Positions 35,834 through 43,136 of a stretch of 64,000 nt of DNA are shown one piece after another (position 1 is the stretch's first letter; every line of letters starts with the position of its first letter). Under the pieces are notes generated by a model. That model was not told the DNA's origin and ran no database searches. It saw only the letters and a list, made by a program, of their open reading frames with translations. The translations under genes and the position numbers were made by a program. Origin of the DNA: Methyloversatilis sp. RAC08 (GTDB lineage Bacteria; Pseudomonadota; Gammaproteobacteria; Burkholderiales; Rhodocyclaceae); the NCBI RefSeq assembly GCF_001713355.1, contig NZ_CP016448.1, positions 2,852,001-2,916,000 on the forward strand. Direction: 5' to 3'.

Positions 35834-36373
35834 ATGAAAAACAAAAGCATCGTTTCGGAAGGCCGTGAAATTGCACTGGCGGCAGACCTGATCAGACTGG
35901 GCGCACGCCTGCAGCTGCTGGAGGCCGAAACCCACCTGTCGCGCGAGCGTCTGCTCAAGCTGTACAAGGAAGTGAAGGGCGTGTCGCCGCCCAAGGGCAT
36001 GCTGCCCTTTTCGACCGACTGGTTCATGACCTGGCAGCCGAACATTCACGCTTCGCTGTTCATGTCCTTCTTCTCCTTCTTCAAGCAGAACACCGAGCGC
36101 TCCCAGCTCGACTGCATCGTCAAGGCCTTCCGCCTGTACCAGGAACACGTGCAGACGCACGACATGGAAGAGGTGTTGAGCCTGACCCGCGCCTGGACCC
36201 TGGTGCGATTCTTCGATGCCAAGCTGCTGCAGCGTACGCCCTGCACCTGCTGCGGCGGCCAATTCGTGGCCCATGCCTACGATCCGAAATCCAGCTATGT
36301 CTGCGGCCTGTGCCACATCCCGGCACGCGCCGGCAAGACACGGCGCGCGCGCGAGGCCCTGATCGCCGCCTGA
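35834..36373 (+). CDS. flhC: Flagellar transcriptional activator FlhC
   Basis: 179 residues. The family core EIALAADLIRLGARLQLLEAETHLSRERLLKLYKEV and GVSPPKGMLPFSTDWFM is complete. The zinc site is visible as CTCC near residue 138 and CGLC near 157. FlhC provides DNA binding in the FlhDC complex. The operon ends at the hairpin 36426-36459, separating it from motAB. Confidence 0.96.
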   Translation: MKNKSIVSEGREIALAADLIRLGARLQLLEAETHLSRERLLKLYKEVKGVSPPKGMLPFSTDWFMTWQPNIHASLFMSFFSFFKQNTERSQLDCIVKAFRLYQEHVQTHDMEEVLSLTRAWTLVRFFDAKLLQRTPCTCCGGQFVAHAYDPKSSYVCGLCHIPARAGKTRRAREALIAA

Positions 36374-36425
36374 CAACCCGTTCTACTCTCCTGTCTGACC
36401 TCCTCCTTGCGAAAGCAAGGGGCTC

Positions 36426-36459
36426 GCCGCCGCGGGGCAACCCGTGGCGGCTTTTTTTT
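36426..36459 (+). terminator. Rho-independent terminator of flhDC
   Basis: An 11-bp stem with one G-T pair (GCCGCCGCGGG with CCCGTGGCGGC), a GCAA tetraloop and eight T residues at 36452-36459. It lies 53 nt after the flhC stop. Confidence 0.93.
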
Positions 36460-36515
36460 GTACTGCCGCCACGGGCGCCGGTTTCCGGTGGTTGCCGGTC
36501 GTCGGGGAATCACGA

Positions 36516-36542
36516 TCAAGTTTCGCAATGCGGTGCCGTTAC
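36516..36542 (+). promoter_or_regulatory. Sigma-28 (FliA) promoter of motAB
   Basis: TCAAGTTT, 11 bases, GCCGTTAC. The consensus is TAAAGTTT-N11-GCCGATAA, so 13 of 16 positions agree. It lies 58 bp upstream of motA and just past the flhDC terminator. Confidence 0.85.
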
Positions 36543-36599
36543 ACCAACAGGCACCGGGTACTTGATGCCCCGAACATCCGTCATACACAGGGAAAGTCC

Positions 36600-37457
36600 A
36601 TGTTTCTGATCATTGGCTACGTAATCGTCCTTGCCGCCTCGATCGGCACGTACGCCCTTCATGGCAGTCTGGCCGCTCTGTGGGTGCCGGCGGAATACGT
36701 GGCCATTTTCGGTCTGATGATCGGCGGCTTCGTGGCCGGCAACGGCATGCCTGCAATCAAGGCCACGCTGGGGGCCCTGCCGTCGGTGTTCAAGGGATCG
36801 TCGTACAACAAGGCGTTCTATGTGGACGTGCTGGCGATGCTGTACGAAATTCTTGCCAAGGTGCGCAAGGAAGGCCTGATGTCCATCGAGGCCGATGTCG
36901 AGAACCCCGAAGCCAGCCCGATCTTTTCGAAGTACCCCAAATTCCTCGCCGATCACCATGCGGTCGATTTCCTGACCGACTACCTGCGCATGATGGTGGG
37001 TGGCAACCTGAACGCATTCGAGATCGAAAGCCTGATGGATGCCGAGATCGACACCCACCACTCGGAGCAGCACGTGGCCGTGCACTGCGTCTCCAAAGTC
37101 GCTGACAGCGTGCCCGCGTTCGGTATCGTCGTCGCGGTGATGGGCGTGGTGAACGTGATGGGCTCGGTCGGTCAGCCGCCGGCGGTGCTCGGCAAGATGA
37201 TCGGCGGCGCACTGGTCGGTACCTTCCTCGGCATTCTGCTTTCCTACGGCTTCGTTGCGCCGATCGCCGCGCAGCTCGAACAGAAGATGGAAGAGGGCGG
37301 CAAGATCTATCAGTGCATGAAGGTGGTGCTGCTGGCCAGCATGAACGGCTATGCGCCGCAGGTGGCGATCGAGTTCGGCCGCAAGGTGCTGTACTCGCCG
37401 GACCGCCCGAGCTTCAAGGAGCTGGAAGACGAAGTGAAGAACCGCAAGGGCAAGTAG
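36600..37457 (+). CDS. motA: Flagellar motor stator protein MotA
   Basis: 285 residues from ATG at 36600, with GGGAAAG upstream. Four membrane segments (FLIIGYVIVLAASIGTYAL; YVAIFGLMIGGFVAG; and two after residue 170, including FGIVVAVMGVVNVM and MIGGALVGTFLGILLSYGF) flank a large cytoplasmic loop that contacts FliG. It belongs to the MotA clade with a loop containing HHSEQHVAV. It forms the proton-conducting stator with MotB, whose gene follows after 80 bp. Confidence 0.96.
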   Translation: MFLIIGYVIVLAASIGTYALHGSLAALWVPAEYVAIFGLMIGGFVAGNGMPAIKATLGALPSVFKGSSYNKAFYVDVLAMLYEILAKVRKEGLMSIEADVENPEASPIFSKYPKFLADHHAVDFLTDYLRMMVGGNLNAFEIESLMDAEIDTHHSEQHVAVHCVSKVADSVPAFGIVVAVMGVVNVMGSVGQPPAVLGKMIGGALVGTFLGILLSYGFVAPIAAQLEQKMEEGGKIYQCMKVVLLASMNGYAPQVAIEFGRKVLYSPDRPSFKELEDEVKNRKGK

Positions 37458-37537
37458 GCCCGACCACCGTTCTGATCTCGACTCCCCTGTCACGACCGCG
37501 CAACGCCGACCTGAAACCCGTTCCGGATCACTGAACC

Positions 37538-38479
37538 ATGTCCGACGATACCCAGCAGCCCATCATCGTCAAGAAGATCAAGAAAGGCGGCGGCGGCGCG
37601 CATGGCGGCGCGTGGAAGATCGCCTACGCTGACTTCGTGACTGCGATGATGGCCTTCTTCCTGCTCATGTGGCTGCTTGGCTCGACCGCGCAAGGCGATC
37701 TCGAAGGCATCGCCGAATACTTCGAAAATCCGCTCAAGGTCGCCCAGCAGGGCGGCTCGGGCTCGGGTGACAGTTCCAGCATCATCCAGGGTGGTGGTCG
37801 CGATCTCACGCGGCAGACCGGCCAGGTCAAGTACGGCACGGTCGAGGCAAAGAAGCGATCGTTCAATCTCACCGCCAGCAAGGATTCCGAGAACGACGCC
37901 AAGGCCAGGGCGGAAGGCATCGAACGCGCCAAGCTGATCGAACTGAAGAACCAGATCGAAGCGCGCGTCGAAGCCAATCCCGACCTGCGGCCATTCCGCA
38001 ATCAACTGGTGCTCGACGTGACCTCGGAAGGTCTGCGCATCCAGATCGTCGATGAGCAGAACCGGCCGATGTTCGCATCGGCCAGCGAACGGCTGCAGCC
38101 CTATACCTCTGTCATCCTGCGCGAGATCGGTCTGATCCTGAACCAGGTCGAAAATCGCATCTTCCTGTCCGGTCACACCGACGCCACGCCATTCGCCGGC
38201 GGCATCGGCGGCTTCTCGAACTGGGAACTGTCGGCCAATCGCGCCAATGCCTCGCGGCGGGAGCTGATCGCCGGCGGCATGGATCCGGACAAGGTGCTGC
38301 GCGTGGTAGGCATGGGGTCCATCGTGTCGTTCGACAAGGAGGATCCGTACAACCCGATCAACCGTCGCATCAGCATCATCGTGCTCAACAAGCAGACCGA
38401 AGAGCTGTTCCTCGCCGATGGCAGGTCGGTCGACGTCGAAAATCTCGTCGGCGGCGAAGCGGAACCGACGGAGCCCTGA
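37538..38479 (+). CDS. motB: Flagellar motor stator protein MotB
   Basis: 313 residues. One membrane helix with the proton-binding Asp: KIAYADFVTAMMAFFLLMWLLG (Asp near residue 32). The plug region follows, then the OmpA-like peptidoglycan-binding domain: VENRIFLSGHTDATPF, NWELSANRANASRREL and NRRISIIVLNK. The N-terminal IIVKKIKKGGGGAHGGAWK is standard for this clade. It anchors the stator to the cell wall. Confidence 0.96.
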   Translation: MSDDTQQPIIVKKIKKGGGGAHGGAWKIAYADFVTAMMAFFLLMWLLGSTAQGDLEGIAEYFENPLKVAQQGGSGSGDSSSIIQGGGRDLTRQTGQVKYGTVEAKKRSFNLTASKDSENDAKARAEGIERAKLIELKNQIEARVEANPDLRPFRNQLVLDVTSEGLRIQIVDEQNRPMFASASERLQPYTSVILREIGLILNQVENRIFLSGHTDATPFAGGIGGFSNWELSANRANASRRELIAGGMDPDKVLRVVGMGSIVSFDKEDPYNPINRRISIIVLNKQTEELFLADGRSVDVENLVGGEAEPTEP

Positions 38480-38508
38480 TCCGCATCAATTTGTGAAGAA
38501 GTAATGGG

Positions 38509-38535
38509 TAAAGTTTCCATCGCGTTCGCCGTTAC
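38509..38535 (+). promoter_or_regulatory. Sigma-28 (FliA) promoter of the first chemotaxis cluster
   Basis: TAAAGTTT, 11 bases, GCCGTTAC: a perfect -35 and six of eight matches at -10. It lies 29 bp before the ATG at 38564. Confidence 0.88.
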
Positions 38536-38563
38536 ACCGTTCAACTTCCTACCCTGAATCCGA

Positions 38564-39754
38564 ATGCTCGAAGCCATGAATCGCATTTCGATACCACTTG
38601 TCGCCGCATGGAGCCTCACGGTGCTCGGTGCGGTGCTGGCTGTCGTACTCCGGCCCGATGCGATCGCGCCGCTGCTTTCGCTGGGGCTGTTCGCGGCGCT
38701 CATCTGGACCATGACGTCCATCGTCCTGCTGCGCGGCCGGGTGACACCTTTGTCCGCCGACACGCTTCAGGCCGCGCGCACGCATGACGCGGATTCGGGC
38801 CACGCCGTGCTGTCCGGCAGTGCGCTTCAGGTCAGCTCGCAGTGCGGGCAGATGACCGAGGAGCTGTCCCGGGTACAGACCCTCCCGCACGAAGCGATCA
38901 ATGGCCTGACCAACAGCTTTCAAAGCATGCAGGCCGAAACTACTGATCAGCGTACAACCGCGCTCGCACTGACCAGTGGCGGCGGCGACGGGCAGTTCGA
39001 TTTCGAAATCTTTGTCGAGGAAACGTCGGGCACGATGCAGCGCGTCGTCGACAGTGTCGTGCAGAACAGCAAGCTGGGCATGGAACTGGTCGAACTGACC
39101 GAAGGCATCGCGCGCGAAACCGAAAGTGTGCGTTCGCTGCTCGGCGAAATCGGTGGCATTTCCAAGCAGACCAATCTGCTGGCGCTGAATGCCGCCATCG
39201 AAGCGGCGCGGGCCGGCGAGGCCGGGCGCGGGTTCGCCGTCGTCGCTGACGAGGTGCGCACGCTGTCGTCGCGGACCAGTGAATTCAGCCAGCAAATCGT
39301 CACGCTGGTCGATCGTGTACAGGCCAACGTGAAGTTGACAGAGCACGCGCTGGCCGCTCTGGCCGGTCAGGACATGACATTTGCGCTCGAATCGAAGCAG
39401 CGTGTCGAAAGCGTGGTGCGCGGGCTGGAAACGCTGCACCAGCGACGTCAGCGCTCGATCGAGACGCTGGGTGAATCGGTTGAACGTGTCGATAGCGCGG
39501 TGGCGACTGCGGTGACATCCCTGCAGTTCCAGGACATGACGTCGCAGCTGATCGGACACGTTCAGTTGCGTATCGGCAATGTCGACGAGGTCATGAAGGC
39601 GGCGCGCGAGCTGAGTGAAGCTGCGGCGCAGGGCCGTGCGACAGAAGGTCATGCCCGACGGGTTGATGAGGTGCTGGAACAGCTTCGAGCTGCCGACAGC
39701 AAGAACCCGGTGGCGCAGCAAGCCTTCCGGGAAGGCGAAATTGAACTGTTCTGA
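38564..39754 (+). CDS. MCP-like protein without periplasmic sensor, with CheZ-like DxxxQ helix
   Basis: 396 residues (ATG at 38576 is an alternative). Two adjacent membrane helices ([42 protein letters not shown]) are joined by a very short loop, so there is no periplasmic ligand domain. The cytoplasmic part has the receptor hairpin tip [20 protein letters not shown] near residue 210, shorter than in normal MCPs. Near the C-terminus [18 protein letters not shown] (Asp-324, Gln-328) closely matches the catalytic helix of CheZ (FQDLTGQVIKKI in the CheZ at 61378). Such proteins may dephosphorylate CheY-P or only resemble it. cheY follows 12 bp downstream. Confidence 0.8.
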   Translation: MLEAMNRISIPLVAAWSLTVLGAVLAVVLRPDAIAPLLSLGLFAALIWTMTSIVLLRGRVTPLSADTLQAARTHDADSGHAVLSGSALQVSSQCGQMTEELSRVQTLPHEAINGLTNSFQSMQAETTDQRTTALALTSGGGDGQFDFEIFVEETSGTMQRVVDSVVQNSKLGMELVELTEGIARETESVRSLLGEIGGISKQTNLLALNAAIEAARAGEAGRGFAVVADEVRTLSSRTSEFSQQIVTLVDRVQANVKLTEHALAALAGQDMTFALESKQRVESVVRGLETLHQRRQRSIETLGESVERVDSAVATAVTSLQFQDMTSQLIGHVQLRIGNVDEVMKAARELSEAAAQGRATEGHARRVDEVLEQLRAADSKNPVAQQAFREGEIELF

Positions 39755-39766
39755 AGGAGATACGTA

Positions 39767-40132
39767 ATGGCAAAGACTGTGCTTGCAATTGACGATTCGG
39801 CGTCGATCCGCCAGATGGTGGCGTTCACCCTGAAAAGCTCCGGCTACGACGTGATCGAAGCGGTGGACGGACAGGACGGCCTGGACAAGGCGAAGTCGAA
39901 ATCGGTCAACCTCGTGCTGACCGACCAGAACATGCCGCGCATGGACGGACTGACGCTGATCCGCAATCTGCGCAGCCTGGCGCAGTACAAGGCGACGCCG
40001 ATCCTGATGCTGACCACCGAATCGTCCGATGCGATGAAGGCACAGGGCCGTGCCGCCGGCGCGACCGGCTGGCTGGTCAAGCCCTTCGACCCGCAGAAGC
40101 TGGTCGAGGTGGTGAAAAAAGTGATCGGCTGA
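39767..40132 (+). CDS. cheY: Chemotaxis response regulator CheY (first copy)
   Basis: 121 residues, a single receiver domain, with GAAGGAG upstream. Conserved residues: AIDDSASIRQM (acidic pair), acceptor Asp in VLTDQNMPRMDG (residue 53), Thr in LMLTTESS, and Lys in WLVKPFDP. It is of the CheY type found beside cheA in Betaproteobacteria and differs from the second CheY at 60957. Which of the two binds the FliM switch is not clear; this one probably takes phosphate from the adjacent CheA. Confidence 0.92.
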   Translation: MAKTVLAIDDSASIRQMVAFTLKSSGYDVIEAVDGQDGLDKAKSKSVNLVLTDQNMPRMDGLTLIRNLRSLAQYKATPILMLTTESSDAMKAQGRAAGATGWLVKPFDPQKLVEVVKKVIG

Positions 40133-40175
40133 GCGCACGCGACGTGCGTCCATATCCGCAATCGGGAGACCGTTC

Positions 40176-41930
40176 ATGACCATGGACCTGAGCCAGTTCT
40201 ACCAGGTGTTCTTCGAAGAGGCCGCGGAACACCTGTCGAACATGGAACAGATGCTGCTCGACATCGATCTCGACAGCATCGATGACGAAGAGATGAATGC
40301 GATCTTCCGCGCCGCCCACTCGATCAAGGGCAGCGCCGGCACCTTCGGCTTCAACGACCTCGCGCAGGTCACGCACGAGCTCGAAACCCTGCTCGATCGC
40401 GTGCGCAAGCACGAAGTCGTCATGACGCCTGCCATGGTCAATGCGTCACTCGAAGCCGGCGATCTGCTGCGCGATCTGGTGGCGGCACACCGTGGCATCG
40501 GCGACGCCGATCTGCAGCGTGTGGCGCAGGTATGCGCCGCGCTCAAGGCCCTGTACTCCGAGGCAGTTGAGCCGGCAGGCGCGCCCGATGCAGCAACGCC
40601 GCCGCCAGACGAATCAACCTTCCGCTTCAGCTTTCTGCTCTCTTCCGACCAGGCCGACGTAGCCGGCGTGATCGAGAACCTTGCTCGCGAGGCCGGGGCA
40701 CTCGGTCGCCGCCTGCTTGACCTTTCCCTGGGAGCGGACGGGCGCTGGCACGGCGTGTTCGAGGGGCGAGTCGACGCTGAGGCACTGCGCGAGCTGGTCG
40801 ATTTCGTCGCGGTCTCCGACAGCTTCGCGATGACCGTACCGGACGCCGATGCCGATGCCGACGATGCTTACGGCTTGTTCGATGCAATGCCCGAATCATC
40901 GGTCGAGGGGGATGCCGCGTGGGGTCTGTTCGACGAGGCGTCGCCGGTCGCGGCAAACGCGGTCGATGACAGTTTCGGATTGTTCGACGCCGTTCCCGTT
41001 GCGCTGACAGCCGACAACGACCAGGCGGGCGATCCCTCCTACGGTTTCTTCGATCCGCCGCCTGCCGCGCAGGCTGTCATCGACACGCCGGGCGAGGCTG
41101 CGGGATTGTCGATCGTGTCACCGGTCGCCGCAACGCCGGTGGAGTCTGCAGTCAATGCACCGGTAGAGGCATCGAGCGACTCCCCCAAGGCTGCAGCGCC
41201 GCGTAATGCGAAGCCCGCCGCAGCAGCCGAGACGTCGATACGCGTCGGCGTGGACAAGGTCGACCAGATCATCAATCTGGTCGGCGAACTCGTGATCACG
41301 CAGGCCATGCTGATGTCGGCCGCGTCGAAACTCGACCCGGTCGAGTTCGAACGCCTGATGAGCGGCGTGCAGCAGCTCGAACGCAATACGCGCGACCTGC
41401 AGGAATCGGTGATGTCGATCCGCATGCTGCCGATGTCCACCGTGTTCTCGCGCTTTCCGCGCGTCGTGCGCGACCTGTCGCAGAAGCTGGGCAAGAAGGT
41501 CAGGCTCGTACTGGCGGGTGAATCGACCGAACTCGACAAGGGGCTGATCGAACGCATCGCCGATCCGCTGACCCATCTCGTGCGCAACAGTCTTGACCAT
41601 GGTGTCGAGACGCCCGAGGTAAGGGCGGCGCGCGGCAAGCCGGAAGAAGGCACGATCACGCTGAAGGCCTCACATCAGGGCGGCAACATCGTCATCGAAG
41701 TCGGTGATGACGGTGCCGGCCTCAGTCGTGACCGCATCCTGTCCAAGGCGCGTGAGCGCGGGCTGGCGGTGAGCGATTCGATGACTGACCAGGACGTGTG
41801 GGCGCTGATCTTCGAACCGGGTTTCTCGACCGCCGATCAGGTGACCGAGGTGTCGGGGCGCGGCGTCGGCATGGATGTCGTCAAGCGAAACATTTCGGCG
41901 ATGGGTGGCCGCGTCGACATCGATCGATGA
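40176..41930 (+). CDS. cheA: Chemotaxis histidine kinase CheA, N-terminal part ending at a frame change
   Basis: 584 residues. P1 domain with phosphoacceptor His-48 in AAHSIKGSAGTFGF. The linker holds four [YWF]G[LF]FD repeats at residues 232, 249, 267 and 289. P3 dimerisation starts IRVGVDKVDQIINLVGELVI near 349, and P4 kinase follows with N box HLVRNSLDHGVETPE near 470, G1 VGDDGAGLSR and G2-like GRGVGMDVVKRNI. The frame then stops with VDIDR at 41930, within the last strands of P4, while the missing part continues in another frame from 41927. As read, it cannot bind CheW through P5. It is either a disrupted cheA, a sequence error, or the first half of a two-chain kinase. Confidence 0.88.
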   Translation: MTMDLSQFYQVFFEEAAEHLSNMEQMLLDIDLDSIDDEEMNAIFRAAHSIKGSAGTFGFNDLAQVTHELETLLDRVRKHEVVMTPAMVNASLEAGDLLRDLVAAHRGIGDADLQRVAQVCAALKALYSEAVEPAGAPDAATPPPDESTFRFSFLLSSDQADVAGVIENLAREAGALGRRLLDLSLGADGRWHGVFEGRVDAEALRELVDFVAVSDSFAMTVPDADADADDAYGLFDAMPESSVEGDAAWGLFDEASPVAANAVDDSFGLFDAVPVALTADNDQAGDPSYGFFDPPPAAQAVIDTPGEAAGLSIVSPVAATPVESAVNAPVEASSDSPKAAAPRNAKPAAAAETSIRVGVDKVDQIINLVGELVITQAMLMSAASKLDPVEFERLMSGVQQLERNTRDLQESVMSIRMLPMSTVFSRFPRVVRDLSQKLGKKVRLVLAGESTELDKGLIERIADPLTHLVRNSLDHGVETPEVRAARGKPEEGTITLKASHQGGNIVIEVGDDGAGLSRDRILSKARERGLAVSDSMTDQDVWALIFEPGFSTADQVTEVSGRGVGMDVVKRNISAMGGRVDIDR

Positions 41931-42406
41931 CCGGCGTCGGCACGCGCATGACGGTACGTCTGCCGCTGACGCTCGCCATCCTCGACGGCATGTCGGTGGC
42001 CGTCGGCGACGAAACCTACATCATCCCGCTGAACTACGTTGTCGAGTCGCTTCAGCCGGCTGCCGACATGATCAAGAGCATCGGTGGCATGCCTCGCCTG
42101 GTACAGGTGCGCAACGAGTTTCTGAACATCCTGACGCTGCGCGATGCCTTCGGCCTGGCCGGCGGAACGACCGATCTGGAGCGCGGCATTCTTGTCGTGC
42201 TCGAATCCGACGGCGACAAGATTGCATTGTTCGTCGATGCCCTGGTCGGCCAGCACCAGGTCGTCATCAAGAGCCTGGAAGCCAATTACCGCAAGGTGGT
42301 GGGCATCTCCGGTGCAACCATCATGGGCGACGGGCACGTCGGACTGATCCTTGACGTGCAGGCGCTGGTCGAAACGGCCCGCGTCGGCATGGCGGTGGCC
42401 GCTTAG
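41927..42406 (+). CDS. cheA: CheA C-terminal part: last P4 strand and P5 (CheW-like) domain
   Basis: 159 residues from an ATG that overlaps the preceding TGA (ATGA at 41927-41930). It starts MTGVGTRMTVRLPLTLAILDG, which is the normal continuation of CheA after the G2 region, then runs through a complete P5 domain (VAVGDETYIIPLNYVVESLQP, LVQVRNEFLNILTLRDAF, ALFVDALVGQHQVVIKSLEANY, ISGATIMGDGHVGLILDVQAL). Inserting one base, or one more ATCG unit, near 41918-41926 would rejoin the two frames. No separate ribosome site is clear; if translated it would need re-initiation or frameshifting. Confidence 0.82.
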   Translation: MTGVGTRMTVRLPLTLAILDGMSVAVGDETYIIPLNYVVESLQPAADMIKSIGGMPRLVQVRNEFLNILTLRDAFGLAGGTTDLERGILVVLESDGDKIALFVDALVGQHQVVIKSLEANYRKVVGISGATIMGDGHVGLILDVQALVETARVGMAVAA

Positions 42407-42559
42407 GCGGTCGTCGCAGAGCCTTCGCTTCCAGCGTCGCCGTTCACGACGTCGTCCAGTGCTTTCCGGCTGCCTCCGGTGCGGAGCCGTCCGGTCGCAT
42501 CGACGCCTGATACCGCACATCAGTTTGCAAACAAGCTTGCTTTCAGGCGCTGCGCGTCC

Positions 42560-42587
42560 TCAAGGCAGGCAGGGTTCCAGCCGATAT
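42560..42587 (+). promoter_or_regulatory. Possible sigma-28 promoter before cheW
   Basis: TCAAGGCA, 12 bases, GCCGATAT: a -10 with seven of eight matches but a weak -35 and one extra base of spacer. It lies in the 212-bp gap (42407-42618) before cheW, which otherwise holds nothing recognisable. Confidence 0.5.
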
Positions 42588-42618
42588 AGCAAAAGTGATA
42601 GACGCTGCGGAGCACGCA

Positions 42619-43128
42619 ATGACCCAACTGGCGCGATCAGCGCACCCGAAACAAAGCGGTACCGTCGATGGCGGTTACTCCCAGGAATTCCTGACCTTCA
42701 CGCTCGGTGGTGAAGAATACGCCATCGACATTCTCAAGGTGCAGGAGATCCGTGGCTACGATGCGGTCACAGGCATTGCCCACTCCCCGCCTTTCATCAA
42801 GGGCGTCATCAATCTGCGCGGCATCATCGTTCCGATCGTCGATCTGCGGATCAAGTTCGGTGTCGGTGTCGTCGACTACACACCCTTTACCGTCACGATC
42901 ATCCTGAATGTCGGCGGTCGAGTCGTCGGCATCGTGGTCGATGCCGTGTCCGACGTGCTGTCGCTCGATCCTGCGCAACTGTGCGAGCCGCCGGAATTCG
43001 CTTCCAGCCTGGATACCCGCTACATCCAGTCCCTCGGCTCGATCGATGACCGCATGCTCATCGTTGTCGATATCGAAAAGCTGATGCTTTCGGCCGACAT
43101 GGCGCTTGTCGAAAACCCTCTGCACTGA
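42619..43128 (+). CDS. cheW: Chemotaxis coupling protein CheW
   Basis: 169 residues from ATG at 42619, with GGAG 8 nt upstream. It is a single CheW domain: [25 protein letters not shown] near 24, [20 protein letters not shown] near 63, [14 protein letters not shown] near 104 and [11 protein letters not shown] near 150. It links receptors to CheA. The next gene, an MCP, starts 8 bp after its stop. Confidence 0.95.
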   Translation: MTQLARSAHPKQSGTVDGGYSQEFLTFTLGGEEYAIDILKVQEIRGYDAVTGIAHSPPFIKGVINLRGIIVPIVDLRIKFGVGVVDYTPFTVTIILNVGGRVVGIVVDAVSDVLSLDPAQLCEPPEFASSLDTRYIQSLGSIDDRMLIVVDIEKLMLSADMALVENPLH

Positions 43129-43136
43129 AAATCAAA

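Noticed and set aside
41927-42406. Treating the frame after cheA as an independent cheW gene
   Set aside because: Its first 18 residues are the last strand of the CheA ATPase domain, which a genuine CheW lacks, so it is the displaced CheA tail.
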